In this document: positions 10,772 to 21,003 of the stretch, piece by piece | Layout of the letters: the number at the start of each line of letters is the position of its first letter | Position numbering within the stretch: position 1 is the first letter of the stretch | DNA from: Bipolaris cookei | Lineage: Eukaryota; Ascomycota; Dothideomycetes; Pleosporales; Pleosporaceae | DNA length: 57,885 bases | NCBI GenBank assembly: GCA_002286855.1 | Contig: NRSV01000105.1 | Location: forward strand, 1 to 57,885 | Direction of reading: 5' to 3' | Translations under genes and position numbers: made by a program | The notes under the pieces: generated by a model | What the model was told of the DNA's origin: nothing | Databases searched by the model: none | Seen by the model: only the letters and a program-made list of their open reading frames with translations

Positions 10772-11150
10772 TTTGTCGATTTGTGCTGTGGGTGTTAGTG
10801 GAGGTTGACGACGTGGTGTCTGGGAAATTCAAGTCAATTTTCGATGTGGGCAGAGCGGCTCGGCAGCACTGCACGGGCCATATCACGTGTCTAGGTTTGC
10901 GCGGTTCTACGCTAAGACTAATACTCGGATTTTTTTTGAGCTCGAACTTCAAGCTCCTGCAGTACCCATCGCTCTACCGCGACACCTAGTATCCACACCC
11001 ACTTCAACGCGCAACATCGCTGCGCACAGAGTGGAACTACTTATCACGAGTTAGTATTATACGAATTGCAACTTCGCATCTCAAAACTTACCATGCGCGA
11101 CAGCTTTTTCATCTCCATAAGCTCCAGCGAAAACTCCGAACCTAGTAGCA
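10772..11150. promoter_or_regulatory. Divergent promoter between rpl17 and fibrillarin
   Basis: About 380 bp separate the two start codons, which face opposite ways, so this DNA must serve both ribosome-biogenesis genes. It has a T8 tract at 10930-10937 and no clear TATA box, as usual for ribosomal protein genes. A cis-element search was not possible by eye. Confidence 0.6.
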
Positions 11151-12305
11151 ATGGCCTTCACTCCCAGGTATGCCTCCCACTATTCGAACTCCCCTCGCGA
11201 TTCATAAATCACTTGGGATGCGATCTTTTGAGCTGTACTGCATCGACTTGAAACTTTTCATTCCGGCCTGTCGCTCAATAGATTCAAGTCTAGGATGCTT
11301 TTGAAAAAAAAAACTTTACTGACATATCTCAAGAGGTGGTCGCGGCGGTGGTCGTGGCGGTGGTGACCGTGGCGGTCGCGGTGGCTTCACTCCCAGAGGC
11401 GGACGTGGCGGAGGCCGCGGCGGTGGTGACCGTGGTGGCCGTGGCGGTGGCCGTGGTGGTGGCCGTGGTGCTCCACGAGGCCGTGGTGGTGCTCGCGGCG
11501 GTGGTCGCGGAGGCGCGCGTGGCGGAGCTAAAGTTATCGTCGAACCGTGAGTAAAGTTCTCGTCCAGATTACAACTCTCGCTAACTTTAGATTCAGCCAT
11601 CGTCATGCAGGTGTCTTCGTCGCTCGTGGCAAGGAAGATCTCCTCGTCACCAAGAACCTGACCCCCGGAGAGTCCGTCTATGGAGAGAAGCGCATTAGCG
11701 TTGGTGCGAGCGCCGCAAAGGACGGCGAGACGGAGGCCAGCAGCACCGAATACCGTGTCTGGAACCCCTTCCGTTCCAAGTTGGCTGCTGGTATCTTGGG
11801 TGGTGTCGACAACATCTACATGGGCCCTGGCTCCAAGGTCCTCTACCTTGGTGCTGCTTCCGGCACATCAGTCTCTCACGTCGCCGATATCGTCGGTCCT
11901 GAAGGAACTGTTTTCGCCGTCGAATTCTCCCACCGCTCCGGCCGTGATCTGATCAACATGGCCACCCACCGCACCAACGTCATTCCCATCGTCGAGGACG
12001 CCAGGCACCCATCGAAATACAGAATGCTTCTTGGCATGGTCGACTGCATCTTCGCTGATGTTGCTCAGCCCGATCAAGCACGTATTGTTGGACTCAACGC
12101 CGGCATGTTCTTGAAGGTTGGTGGCGGTATCGTCATCTCCATCAAGGCCAACTGTATCGACTCTACGGCTGCTCCCGAGGCCGTGTTCGCACAGGAAGTC
12201 GCCAAGCTACGAGAGATGGGCATCAAGCCCAAGGAGCAGCTTACCCTCGAGCCTTTTGAGCGTGACCACGCCATGGTTGTGGGCGTCTACCAGCGTTCGC
12301 AATAA
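11151..12305 (+). CDS. nop1: Fibrillarin, rRNA 2'-O-methyltransferase of box C/D snoRNPs
   Basis: Exons 11151-11167, 11334-11546 and 11591-12305, 315 codons including stop (314 residues). Fibrillarin is the SAM-dependent methyltransferase of nucleolar box C/D particles. After a 17-nt first exon (MAFTP plus part of Arg), residues 6 to about 72 form a Gly/Arg-rich GAR domain with two FTPR-type units. The catalytic part follows: EPFSHRHAGVFVARGKEDLL, the SAM loop VLYLGAASGTSVSHVADI, and DARHPSKYR. The first intron (166 bp) uses GTATGC and an AAG acceptor; the second (44 bp) is GTGAGT to TTTAG with a CTAAC branch. Length and domain order are normal. Neither intron contains a clear box C/D snoRNA. 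Confidence 0.96.
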
Positions 12306-13438
12306 ATGGGGCTAGGTGCGATGGGCTGATGGCGCTTTTTCTGATTTGAACGATGCATGCAATGTGGTCATATACCTGTACTTTCATGGAACTTGGTGTT
12401 TCTCAGGCGTCATGTGGGGAATCTTTTGTTTTGATAAAAGATCTATGGATGCGATTTGGACTGTTCGATTGAACTAGCCTTTGAAAAAAGTGCGCCGTGA
12501 TGTTTATCTTCGTGCGTCGAGAACATAAGCTTGAGTTGCAGCTTTGGCTTTTGCACAGTTGCTGTCATGATTCAGCAGCGTTGAAAAATGTATTGTCTTC
12601 AATTAGCGTTCATATTGGAATTTTTCTCAAATAAGATAGATGCATGTTATCTCCGATAAGTCCAGTAATCCCCACCACTTGGCTAGTATGTGTTTGCCTC
12701 GCATCATTGGATAGCAGTAGGAAGGGCCGATTGTCCTGCTCAAGGTAGAGGAACACTACAACTACATTTTGACTACATTCTAGCATTGATATTAGTCCCT
12801 GTACACGATTGGAAGACAAAATGAGCAGTAGATACGACGTTGATTATTCAACGGCTTTCTTTGCCCAATAGCAGAAAGCAATCAAAAGTTTCTTAGTGAC
12901 AGTCTGCCAATTCATCAACAAATATCATGCCAAAGCAGCAACCTCCCAGACCCATGTACAAAAATATTTTTTGGTTTGTGTAGCAGACAAGTATCTTGGT
13001 AACCAAAACAATAGCAGACATTGAGATTGCCAATTGTTTAGCTTTGTGCTACGTTGCTTGCTGGAACTAAATAGTAGAGTCTATAGTTGATATTAAAACA
13101 GAATATGTAACTAAGAGAAAGGGAACATGGTGAGGAGGTTTATATCATCCCAATTTTATCTAGGGTGGTAGCAAGTATGCGACAAGAAAACGACAAGATT
13201 CCCGCATCCTGGAAAGATCGATGGATTTATGGAAAATAGGTAACAATGGAATGCAGAAAAAGCAGCGGAACGCTAATAGGCGTACTTGCTTCCGCATCGA
13301 GGTACTGAGACGATAAATAATATGTTGAGGCGTGACGTCAGATCAACGTACTGTTAGAAAGGGTAGAAACATCAAAACTGCAGTCAGTGATGCGGACAAA
13401 GTCTCTACCTAGACACAACACCCTCTCCACACTTCAAA
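12306..13438. other. Gene-free stretch
   Basis: About 1.1 kb, AT-rich, with the 3' end of fibrillarin and the promoter of the SDR. No frame above 70 codons with natural composition, no repeats noticed. Confidence 0.5.
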
Positions 13439-14311
13439 ATGACGTCCCCTCAAGCACCGGTAGCACCCTTGTACAAGAACATTATCATCTCTGGCGGGGC
13501 GCGAGGCATTGGTCGAGCATTGACCAGGATGATGCTTGAGGCTGGTCACCATGCCTATGTCTTCGACATTGACGAGGAAGAACTCGACCATACGTGCAAA
13601 GTTCACCTCCAGCAGTACTACGCGGACGGTAGACTAGGATATGCCATCTGCGACCTTCGGAACGTGAATGAGATCCGGGACAAAGTCAAGGAAGCCGCTA
13701 GCTTCTTCAATGATCGTATCGATGTTCTCATCAACAACGGCGGCATTGCTAGTCCTCAGTGGAAAGACGGCAAGACGATGGAAGACCCTTCAACGATTGA
13801 TGAGTGGCAAGCGTACATTGACACCAACCTCACTGCTCCATTCGCTATGAGCCAAGCATGCATTCCTTACATGAAGGCACGAGCCTCGGATGTTGAAGAG
13901 GGGGCGCACATGCAGAATGCAAACAACTCCAGCCCTGCAGGACCGTGTATCATACACATTGGCTCATTTCGCGCACACCAGTCGGACCCCAACCAGGAGG
14001 GATATGCATCAAGCAAGTCTGGTCTGATTGGACTGATGCACTCAATGGCAATCAGTCTGGGGCATCTGGGTATCAGGGTCAATCTCATCGCGCCCGGTCG
14101 CATCAAGGTGGCGCATGAGAGCAAGGAGGGCGACGAGAAGGGGACAGATTGGGCCAGCCAGATCAGCGAGAAAGACATCTCAGATCACCCAACAAACAGA
14201 GCTGGTAGACCGAAGGATATTGCTGATGCCGCGCTGTATCTGATTGAGGCAGGCTTCGTGACTGGTCAGGACATTACAGTTGACGGAGGAGCACTCAGGA
14301 AGAAGGCATGA
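13439..14311 (+). CDS. Short-chain dehydrogenase/reductase (SDR)
   Basis: Single-exon gene of 290 residues with a classical SDR fold. The nucleotide-binding turn is SGGARGIG at residues 18-25 (canonical TGxxxGIG with a Ser start). An acidic residue ends the second strand (YVFDID, Asp43), which points to NAD(H) rather than NADP(H). NNGG at 99-102 replaces the usual NNAG. The catalytic set is Ser176, Tyr189 and Lys193 in IGSFRAHQ...GYASSK, followed by RVNLIAPG and the C-terminal ITVDGGALRKKA. The length is slightly above the usual 250-270 because of an insert around 148-170. Substrate cannot be told; neighbours give no pathway hint. Confidence 0.9.
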   Translation: MTSPQAPVAPLYKNIIISGGARGIGRALTRMMLEAGHHAYVFDIDEEELDHTCKVHLQQYYADGRLGYAICDLRNVNEIRDKVKEAASFFNDRIDVLINNGGIASPQWKDGKTMEDPSTIDEWQAYIDTNLTAPFAMSQACIPYMKARASDVEEGAHMQNANNSSPAGPCIIHIGSFRAHQSDPNQEGYASSKSGLIGLMHSMAISLGHLGIRVNLIAPGRIKVAHESKEGDEKGTDWASQISEKDISDHPTNRAGRPKDIADAALYLIEAGFVTGQDITVDGGALRKKA

Positions 14312-14766
14312 GAACCAAGAAGGGGTGAATAATTAGGAAATGAGTGAGCAATGTGGGTAATCAATTAGCTGCTCCTCATAATGAAAAATGATACCCCTAT
14401 CATGAGAATATCGCGATATGGTGGGGTGGTAGTGACGACAGGGATCAGATCGCGGAACAGGGCCGCTTGATCTTGCTCGCACGGACCCATGGCCAAAAAA
14501 GTGACGCGGGCGAAGTTCTGCATTGACTTTGCGCACGCAGTTTTGTGCCAGCTTCCAACGACTTCAAATTGGCTTCTAGACTAAGCACCGCCGGTCGTGT
14601 TACGGCCGCCACGATATATGCCCGCTTCTTGACATCATACAGCCGACCCCGGGCGGAGTTTCGATTCCAGCCTCTCCTCCTACCGCCCTCCAAACCACTC
14701 GAACCCGTCGATGTAAAAGGCAGACCACTTGCGGATAGTAGCAGCCTCAGAAAGACTTCAAAAGAC
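14312..14766. promoter_or_regulatory. Upstream region of tRNase Z with in-frame open leader
   Basis: Includes the 3' end of the SDR. From an in-frame TGA at 14524 to the ATG at 14767 the tRNase Z frame is open for 80 codons without an ATG. The translated leader is Arg/Ser/Thr-rich with few acidic residues. An ATG at 14489 lies in another frame and ends at TAG near 14580. Confidence 0.45.
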
Positions 14767-17700
14767 ATGTCTTCCAGCGTTGAAATAATAACTACGCCGA
14801 CGGCCGACAGCCCAGGTACTGCGCTCGTGCTGCGCACGGCGTCCAAGCACTATGTCTTTGGCAGCATGGCAGAGGGTACGCAGCGTGCAATGGTGCAACA
14901 GGGAACGCGTTTGTTGAAGGCACAGGATTTCTTCCTCACTGGCAAAGCCGAGTGGAAGAACATGGGCGGCCTTATTGGCATGATGCTTACGCTGGCCGAC
15001 GCGAGCACAAGCTCCTATACCACCTCCATGGAAACCTTCCGACTGGCCCAGGAGCGGGGCAAGAAGGTCGAATTACCGCCGAAGCCACATTTCGACGTAT
15101 ACGGTCCCCCCAACTTGAAGCACACACTGGGCACATGCCGGAGGTTCATCTTCCGGAAAGGCATACCCATTGTTGCCACCGAATACGCAAATCAGTCACC
15201 GGCTAAGGACGAGAATGGCGTCATACTTCCCACATGGCAAGACTCGAACATCAATGTCTGGGCCATGTCAATCTCTCCTGCTGGTTCTCAACCAGATGCA
15301 CAAGCAGAAGCTGAAATGGAGGAACGGCGACGACACTTTGACGCGCATCTGAACACGTTTGAGGACTTTCAGGCCCCAGAAAACGAAACTCCAGAATCTC
15401 GTGAGGTCAGATATGACAAAATACGGACCGCGACTATCAAATTCATGTTTGATTCCAACTGGAGCTTCGACACCCTTGTCGAGCAACACATCTCGGAAGT
15501 GAAAATGCCTGCCGCTATGTTTGTTCGCAACCCAGAAACACACGGCTATGAACCCTACAATGGGCCAAAGCCGGGAGGGTCAGAACCTCTGCCCGATATT
15601 ACCGTGTGGACACGAACACCTTGGCCTGGCGCCCAGATTCTGGCTCTCCCGCCGACTAAGCCTGCTTCAGAGTGCGTGTCATACATTGTGCGATCGCACC
15701 CTACCCGCGGACAGTTCGATGTTGCACGTGCGAAAGGGTTGGGCATTACCCCAGGGCCACAATTTGGCAAGCTTTCCAAAGGCATATCAGTCCAGAATGC
15801 TAGTGGAGAGTGGGTCACACCGGAACAAGTCATGGGCGCGGATAGGCCTGGTCAGGGAATTGCTGTTCTTGATGTTCCCTCGGTCGATTATGTTGAGAAT
15901 ATTGTTCAACGAGAGGAGCTCAACTCGCCAGAAGTCATGAAGGGTATCGGAGCTATCGTCTGGATGCTTGGTCCGGGCGTGGCAGGCCACCCAACTCTAA
16001 CAGAGTTCATGAAGAAATTGGGTGACGTGGAACATGTCATATCATCTATAGATACTGCGCCTAATCGTATCACTAATGACTCGGTTGCCATTCAAGCTAC
16101 ACGTCTTGGACAAGTAGATCCTGCCAGATACTCCACGCCCGTGTTTGACAGTACTAGCGTCCCTCAGAAGAGTATCTACAGAGCCGGCCAGTCAGCGTCA
16201 TCTGAGCTGCCAAAGGGTGTCATTGCTGCTGACCGAGGGTTGACCTTTGCACTCATGCCAAAATTTATCATGAAGAAAGAGACGATCTCGAGGCCTTTTG
16301 ACGACAAAGCGGCAAAACGAGATACGGCACCTGAGGTACTTGAGCTGGCTCAGGAAGCTCAGAAAGTAGTGCAGTCCAATCGCGAGGATATGAACAGATG
16401 GAGACAGCTGCTGGCGCGTCCAGACACAGAAGTCATTACTCTTGGTACGGGTTCGGCTTTGCCGTCAAAGTACCGCAATGTTTCTGCGACTTTGGTTCGG
16501 GTTCCCGGCATTGGTAACTACCTCTTCGACTGCGGCGAGAACACGCTCGGACAGCTTGCGAGAGTTTTCCCCCATGAGGAACTCATCGATGTCCTCAAGA
16601 ATCTGAGGGTGATCTGGATCAGCCACTTGCACGCCGACCACCACCTAGGGACAGCTGCTGTGATTCGAGCCTGGTATCAAGTAGTGCACAACAGTGTGCC
16701 AAACTCGCAACCACTTGGCAACACTGTGGGAGGCATTGAGATCGGCGCGTATGGTTTATCTGTCATATCACACAACGGTATGCTTCAATGGCTGCATGAG
16801 TATTCGGCAATCGAAGATTTCGGATACAGTCGCATCTTGCCGTTGCAAATTACTCCCAATGAACATCGCACCTCTTCTCGACTCTCGATCATGAATTTAT
16901 TCGGCAAAGAAAGACCAGAAAACCCAGAAGTACACAGATCAGCGTATGAGAAGTTCTTTGGTTTCGAGGATATCCAGGCTGCGAGCGTAGCGCATTGCCA
17001 TGGCTCCATGGCCGTCTCAATCACGTTTCCTCGATCACCCTCGGATCCCCAAGGTGTCGAGCCGCTCAAAGTCAGCTATTCAGGCGACTGCAGACCAAGC
17101 TGGCACTTTTCAAAAATTGGCATAAACACCACTGTGCTCATACACGAAGCAACATTCGACGACGCGCTCCAGGGGGATGCGAAAGCAAAGAAGCATTCGA
17201 CTACATCCGAAGCCCTGGGCATCGGCGCACAAATGAACGCCAAAGCAGTTGTCCTCACCCATTTCAGCCAGCGCTACCAAAAGATCCCCGTCCTACAAAC
17301 CATCACAGACGGCGAGCAAGAAGATCCCCTCCTCGACCCGTCAAAAACTGCCGAAGACCCCACCGACAACGACGACGATGTCGATCCTAGCCTCGATAAC
17401 GCAGACAACATGGACATCCATCCTACCATCGCCCCACCCCCGCGTGACGCCTCCAAACCCATCCCCACCCTCCAGAAACAGCCCTCTTCGCTCGCCGAGA
17501 ACGAGCGCGTAGTCAAGATCCGCAACAAAGACCTCAAAGTCGCCATTGCGTTCGACTACATGCGCGTGCGCATAGGCGATATCTGCAAGTTGCAGCATTT
17601 CAATGATGCGTTGAACATGCTGTTGCTTAAAGAAGCGGAGGCAGAGGGTGAGACAGCGGATGGGGAGGCGAGTGAGGGGAAGGGTAGCGCGAAGAGGGCG

Positions 17701-17799
17701 AGTGAGAGTGATGGGGAGGGGGGCAAGAGGAATAAGAAGAAGGTCAAGACGAAGCAGGTTTCAAAGGGGAAGAAGGAGAAGAGTGTGAGGAATAATTAG
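14767..17799 (+). CDS. trz1: Long-form tRNase Z (ELAC2/Trz1), tRNA 3' processing endonuclease
   Basis: Single exon; the first ATG in frame is at 14767, giving 1010 residues. Long tRNase Z cuts the 3' trailer from pre-tRNA in nucleus and mitochondria. The N-terminal half is the degenerate beta-lactamase half (SPGTALVLRTASKHYVFGSM, then TQRAMVQQGTRLLKAQDFFLT). The C-terminal half is catalytic: GTGSALPSKYRN (560-571, the PxKxRN motif), HLHADHH (620-626, metal-binding motif II), YSGDCRPS, HEAT (793-796), HST (810-812) and LTHFSQRY (His832). A long acidic insert follows the HST loop, and the tail is Lys-rich (GGKRNKKKVKTK), possibly nuclear-localising. All key residues are present. The frame is open 80 codons upstream of this ATG with a targeting-like composition. 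Confidence 0.95.
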   Translation: MSSSVEIITTPTADSPGTALVLRTASKHYVFGSMAEGTQRAMVQQGTRLLKAQDFFLTGKAEWKNMGGLIGMMLTLADASTSSYTTSMETFRLAQERGKKVELPPKPHFDVYGPPNLKHTLGTCRRFIFRKGIPIVATEYANQSPAKDENGVILPTWQDSNINVWAMSISPAGSQPDAQAEAEMEERRRHFDAHLNTFEDFQAPENETPESREVRYDKIRTATIKFMFDSNWSFDTLVEQHISEVKMPAAMFVRNPETHGYEPYNGPKPGGSEPLPDITVWTRTPWPGAQILALPPTKPASECVSYIVRSHPTRGQFDVARAKGLGITPGPQFGKLSKGISVQNASGEWVTPEQVMGADRPGQGIAVLDVPSVDYVENIVQREELNSPEVMKGIGAIVWMLGPGVAGHPTLTEFMKKLGDVEHVISSIDTAPNRITNDSVAIQATRLGQVDPARYSTPVFDSTSVPQKSIYRAGQSASSELPKGVIAADRGLTFALMPKFIMKKETISRPFDDKAAKRDTAPEVLELAQEAQKVVQSNREDMNRWRQLLARPDTEVITLGTGSALPSKYRNVSATLVRVPGIGNYLFDCGENTLGQLARVFPHEELIDVLKNLRVIWISHLHADHHLGTAAVIRAWYQVVHNSVPNSQPLGNTVGGIEIGAYGLSVISHNGMLQWLHEYSAIEDFGYSRILPLQITPNEHRTSSRLSIMNLFGKERPENPEVHRSAYEKFFGFEDIQAASVAHCHGSMAVSITFPRSPSDPQGVEPLKVSYSGDCRPSWHFSKIGINTTVLIHEATFDDALQGDAKAKKHSTTSEALGIGAQMNAKAVVLTHFSQRYQKIPVLQTITDGEQEDPLLDPSKTAEDPTDNDDDVDPSLDNADNMDIHPTIAPPPRDASKPIPTLQKQPSSLAENERVVKIRNKDLKVAIAFDYMRVRIGDICKLQHFNDALNMLLLKEAEAEGETADGEASEGKGSAKRASESDGEGGKRNKKKVKTKQVSKGKKEKSVRNN

Positions 17800-18612
17800 G
17801 GCAGGGTATTGCAAGAGTCCCTTGTGGTGATGAAGAGTATGGAGAATATAATTTTACTGGTTCAATGACCGAATGAAAAATGTTCTATCTCGTCTAGACG
17901 AGATTTGTACCTCTAGTATCTCATATCTTCTTTCCTTTGTAACGCCCATTGTGCCATCTCCCCTCATCTTCTTCTTTACCCTCAAGCAGAGACAAAGCCC
18001 GTTGTCACCAACCCCTCTAATAATAACGACACAAGATCCCACTCTTGTATCCATCCCTACCCTCACCCACCCAGCAAAAGCCACGCAAGCCCCCTCCACT
18101 CACTCCATCCAAACCGCTCATCCTCGCTCATCCTCGCTCATCTCGATACCAGTTCAAAATCACACACGTCAACACTTTCTTTTCCTCGTATATCGTACCA
18201 TGCCAAGTATTCACCGCCGTGTAGAACCCGCAAAAAAACGGGGGGTGGAGGGGCGAATACAATAAATTCTGATTGTAACGTTGTCGAGGGGGGCAGGGCA
18301 GGGTTTACCCCCTTTTGCCTTTTGCGAAGCGGAGCAATAGTTAGCCCGACGGGATACTACTGATCGGCGTGTGATGAGCTTGGCAAATAGCAGTGGGGGT
18401 GTGGGACTCGTTTTACATATGCGTGGTTACTTATGTAGGTAAGTGGCCCTATGTTTAATGGGGTTTGGCTGGCTTGGTATTGGGGAAGCGGGTGTTCCCG
18501 GGGACATCCATGGTACAATCGTACTAGGAGCATCGCTCCTTAAATGGAAAAAAAATTGTTTGTGTAAAAAGCAGGGTGTAATGCACACAATGTTTCATAT
18601 ACGCAGTTCGAC
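17800..18612. other. Intergenic region between convergent genes
   Basis: Contains 3' ends of tRNase Z (plus) and the Zn2Cys6 gene (minus). A CT-rich plus-strand stretch at 17930-18180 carries a short tandem repeat of the decamer gctcatcctc near 18118-18140. Purine-rich G runs occur at 18238-18310. No supported gene. Confidence 0.5.
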
Positions 18613-20220
18613 TCAAAGTTCGCACAAGGGCCTTGCAGAAAGCGTCTTCATGTCCACCGTCATACGAAAGCTCTTGAGAAACTCCCTCATTGCACTGGGT
18701 AGCTTCGGCCGCTCCCACGCCTTCATCACCGCAATAATATATGCCTCGTCGGCATCGCGGTTGCGGTTCATGTAGAAGAGCGAGTTGCCGAGTGGAAACC
18801 ACATGGCACTTAGCCCCGTAACGCCGAATTTCTCTTGCATGAAGTAATCAACTGAGCGGGTGATCATGCGGGCAAAAGGCCGTGGATGCGGGCGGTCCGG
18901 GTGCGAGAGGGAGTAGTCAGTTGCCGGGTCTATGCCTGAGGCGATGTCGAGGGAGGAGTAGAGGAAGAGGCAGATGAGCCAGTAGCGGACGGTGAGGCAG
19001 GCAATGTCGATGTTTGGGAAGGAGATTGTGGTGTATAAATCCACGAAGGTAGGGGTGTAGATGGATTCTGGGTCTGCGGAGGCCCAAGTTTGGAGTTGGA
19101 AATGCATGGTCCAGCATTTGGAGAGGGTGTAGAGTTTGAGTTTTTCTTTTTCCGGGGTGTCTAGGGAGGCGAATTGGAGTTTGTCGACCAACCAGAGGAG
19201 CTCCGGTATGCCGCACATGATATCGATGAGGGCATCTTCATATGTTTTTGTTCTTCCTTTCCAAGGTAGCGTCTTCCAATCATGTGCGTCGAAGATGGTC
19301 GGCTTCCGACCTCGTATTGCGGGTCCCAGGAGTCGGTATCTGGCAGTGGTAAAGAAAATGTGGGCTGCATCATCGATGGCGAACGCCTCGGGTCCACGGC
19401 TGATGATCATAGCTAGTTCACCTTCCGCATGGCTGAGCCAGCTCTTAGCTTGATTAGATGAATCAGGCTCAGCGCCATATAGCATGTCAAAAAGGCCCAT
19501 GATGCGAGGCACGATGAGCAGTGATTTGCTGTTTGCTCTAGCAGGATTCCGCAACGCCATTGCCGTCTCCTTGAGCGCCTTGCCGTATAGCGTCCTTCCT
19601 TGCCGGATAATTCTTTCATTCCCTGTGGTAATTCCCAGTTGCGTCATGCCGACGGCCAGGGTGGCCATCTGCAGTGCCTCATCACGTGTACTGAGCAAGG
19701 GTAGCAAGTTAAATAGCTCCCTTGCGTCAACATTGGTGTTACGTATTGTGCCTGCAGGGCTGTACATTTCCAGAAACGCAGCAACAGTCCTCTCACTGTA
19801 GGCCGATTTGGCAAGGCCCTGGGGGAGCATCAGGTTCATGGGGGTGAGATGTGCGCCGCATCGTTGTACAGCAAAGGTGGACTTTGAATGATGCACCACC
19901 TGGTAGTCGTGCAGATCTGGCTGGGTTGGCGATGTCTTGACGGTCGCACATTTGTCTGTTTTGAGTGCGGCAGCCCGACTTAGCGCGCCTTGCTGGTAGA
20001 TGAAGATGCGATCAGAGTCGTAACCTCCACATTTTATCCCACGTCCCTTACACTGGCCACATTCAGGCTGGACTAGATCGCACTAGAGGAACAAACATCA
20101 GCCGCAGGCCCTGACTACTAGTACTAATACTCTCTCGCGAGAAGTGGGCTTTCGACTTACCCCTTTTTTCCTCTTCCTACAATCGACACATCCCTTGGAG
20201 CGCCCTGGAACCCCTACCAT
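18613..20220 (-). CDS. Zn2Cys6 fungal transcription regulator
   Basis: Two exons, 20220-20161 and 20082-18613, joined by a 78-bp intron (GTAAGT to CTCTAG), 509 residues. The start sits in a good context (ccaccATGG). Residues 7-33 form the binuclear zinc cluster, spacing C-x2-C-x6-C-x6-C-x2-C-x6-C (CVDCRKRKKGC, then CGQCKGRGIKC). The intron falls just before the third Cys, a common place. The rest is an all-helical fungal-specific regulator region, with pieces such as LATLAVGMTQLGITTGNE and LPLGNSLFYMNRNRDADEAY-like helices at the C-terminus. It should bind DNA as a nuclear regulator; the targets are unknown. It is transcribed away from the DUF2306 gene 783 bp upstream, which makes that gene a candidate target by position only. 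Confidence 0.92.
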
Positions 20221-21003
20221 GGTGGTCTGAGTGTGGAGAAAGAAGAGGCACGTGTACACTTAGTCAACAGGTTAACGCGCAAGGCCAGCGCAGAATGTTC
20301 CCTTTGCAGAATCGGATGGCATGCTTTCTTTAATCCGCCAGCAAGGGTACATTGGTTGAGTTAGGCTGACAGCAAAGCAACTCACCCATTGGTGTGGACA
20401 TGTCTATGATGATGCTGACAATCCGCGAAGCCCGAATGAGATACCTTAGTCATAAGGTGACCCGCTTTATCAGCTCTCCCGCTCAGTTATGCGCATCTAC
20501 ACTTATCCTCTTCTGGTCCAATGTGCGCAACCAATTAAAGGCCTCAAGCCGGAACGCCAAGACCTCCGCCCCACCGCTGTAGTGACCCGTTACCCTGCAG
20601 CCCGCTTGCGGGGCGTGTGAATATATACTCCGACGATCGCTGTGAAAGAACTCTGATCGGGCTCCAGTGTCCGTCGCAGAATCAACTCTTTGCGGCTGTA
20701 ATGAGCCCGCCGCTTCTAAGGCAGTGCACAAAGTATTATACATGCTACGATCACTTAATCCCTAGCGCTTTTTTTTGAGTGTTACGCGCGCAATCGTCTC
20801 GAAAAGGGGATATCATGACGTTGATCTCGAAACGGTTGTGTAAGATATAACATGGAGAGGGCCATCACACGAGAAGGGGAAATTAGAAGTTTAGATATCA
20901 AGCAACTCCCTTGCTACAATAAACGCGGTCTTATTCTTCTTCTTCTTCTTCTTCTTCTTCTTCATCCCTTTCTTCCCTCTGTTGCTTGTGCAAATATATC
21001 AAC
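20221..21003. promoter_or_regulatory. Divergent intergenic region, Zn2Cys6 gene and DUF2306 gene
   Basis: 783 bp between two oppositely oriented start codons. Holds a T8 run near 20769-20776 and the (TTC)10 tract close to the DUF2306 start. No coding frame with natural composition. Confidence 0.45.
20934..20963 (+). repeat. (TTC)10 microsatellite in the 5' leader of the DUF2306 gene
   Basis: Ten uninterrupted TTC units about 40 bp before the ATG at 21004. Pyrimidine-rich tracts are common before fungal starts, but ten perfect units should be length-polymorphic. Confidence 0.9.

Noticed and set aside
10930..10990. tRNA-like words (GGTAGAGCG and AGTTCGAGC) on the minus strand
   Set aside because: The distance between the A-box-like and B-box-like words is too short, and no acceptor stem or anticodon arm can be drawn.
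17826..17840. Box C-like GTGATGA after tRNase Z, possible snoRNA
   Set aside because: No box D (CTGA) at a proper distance and no terminal stem.
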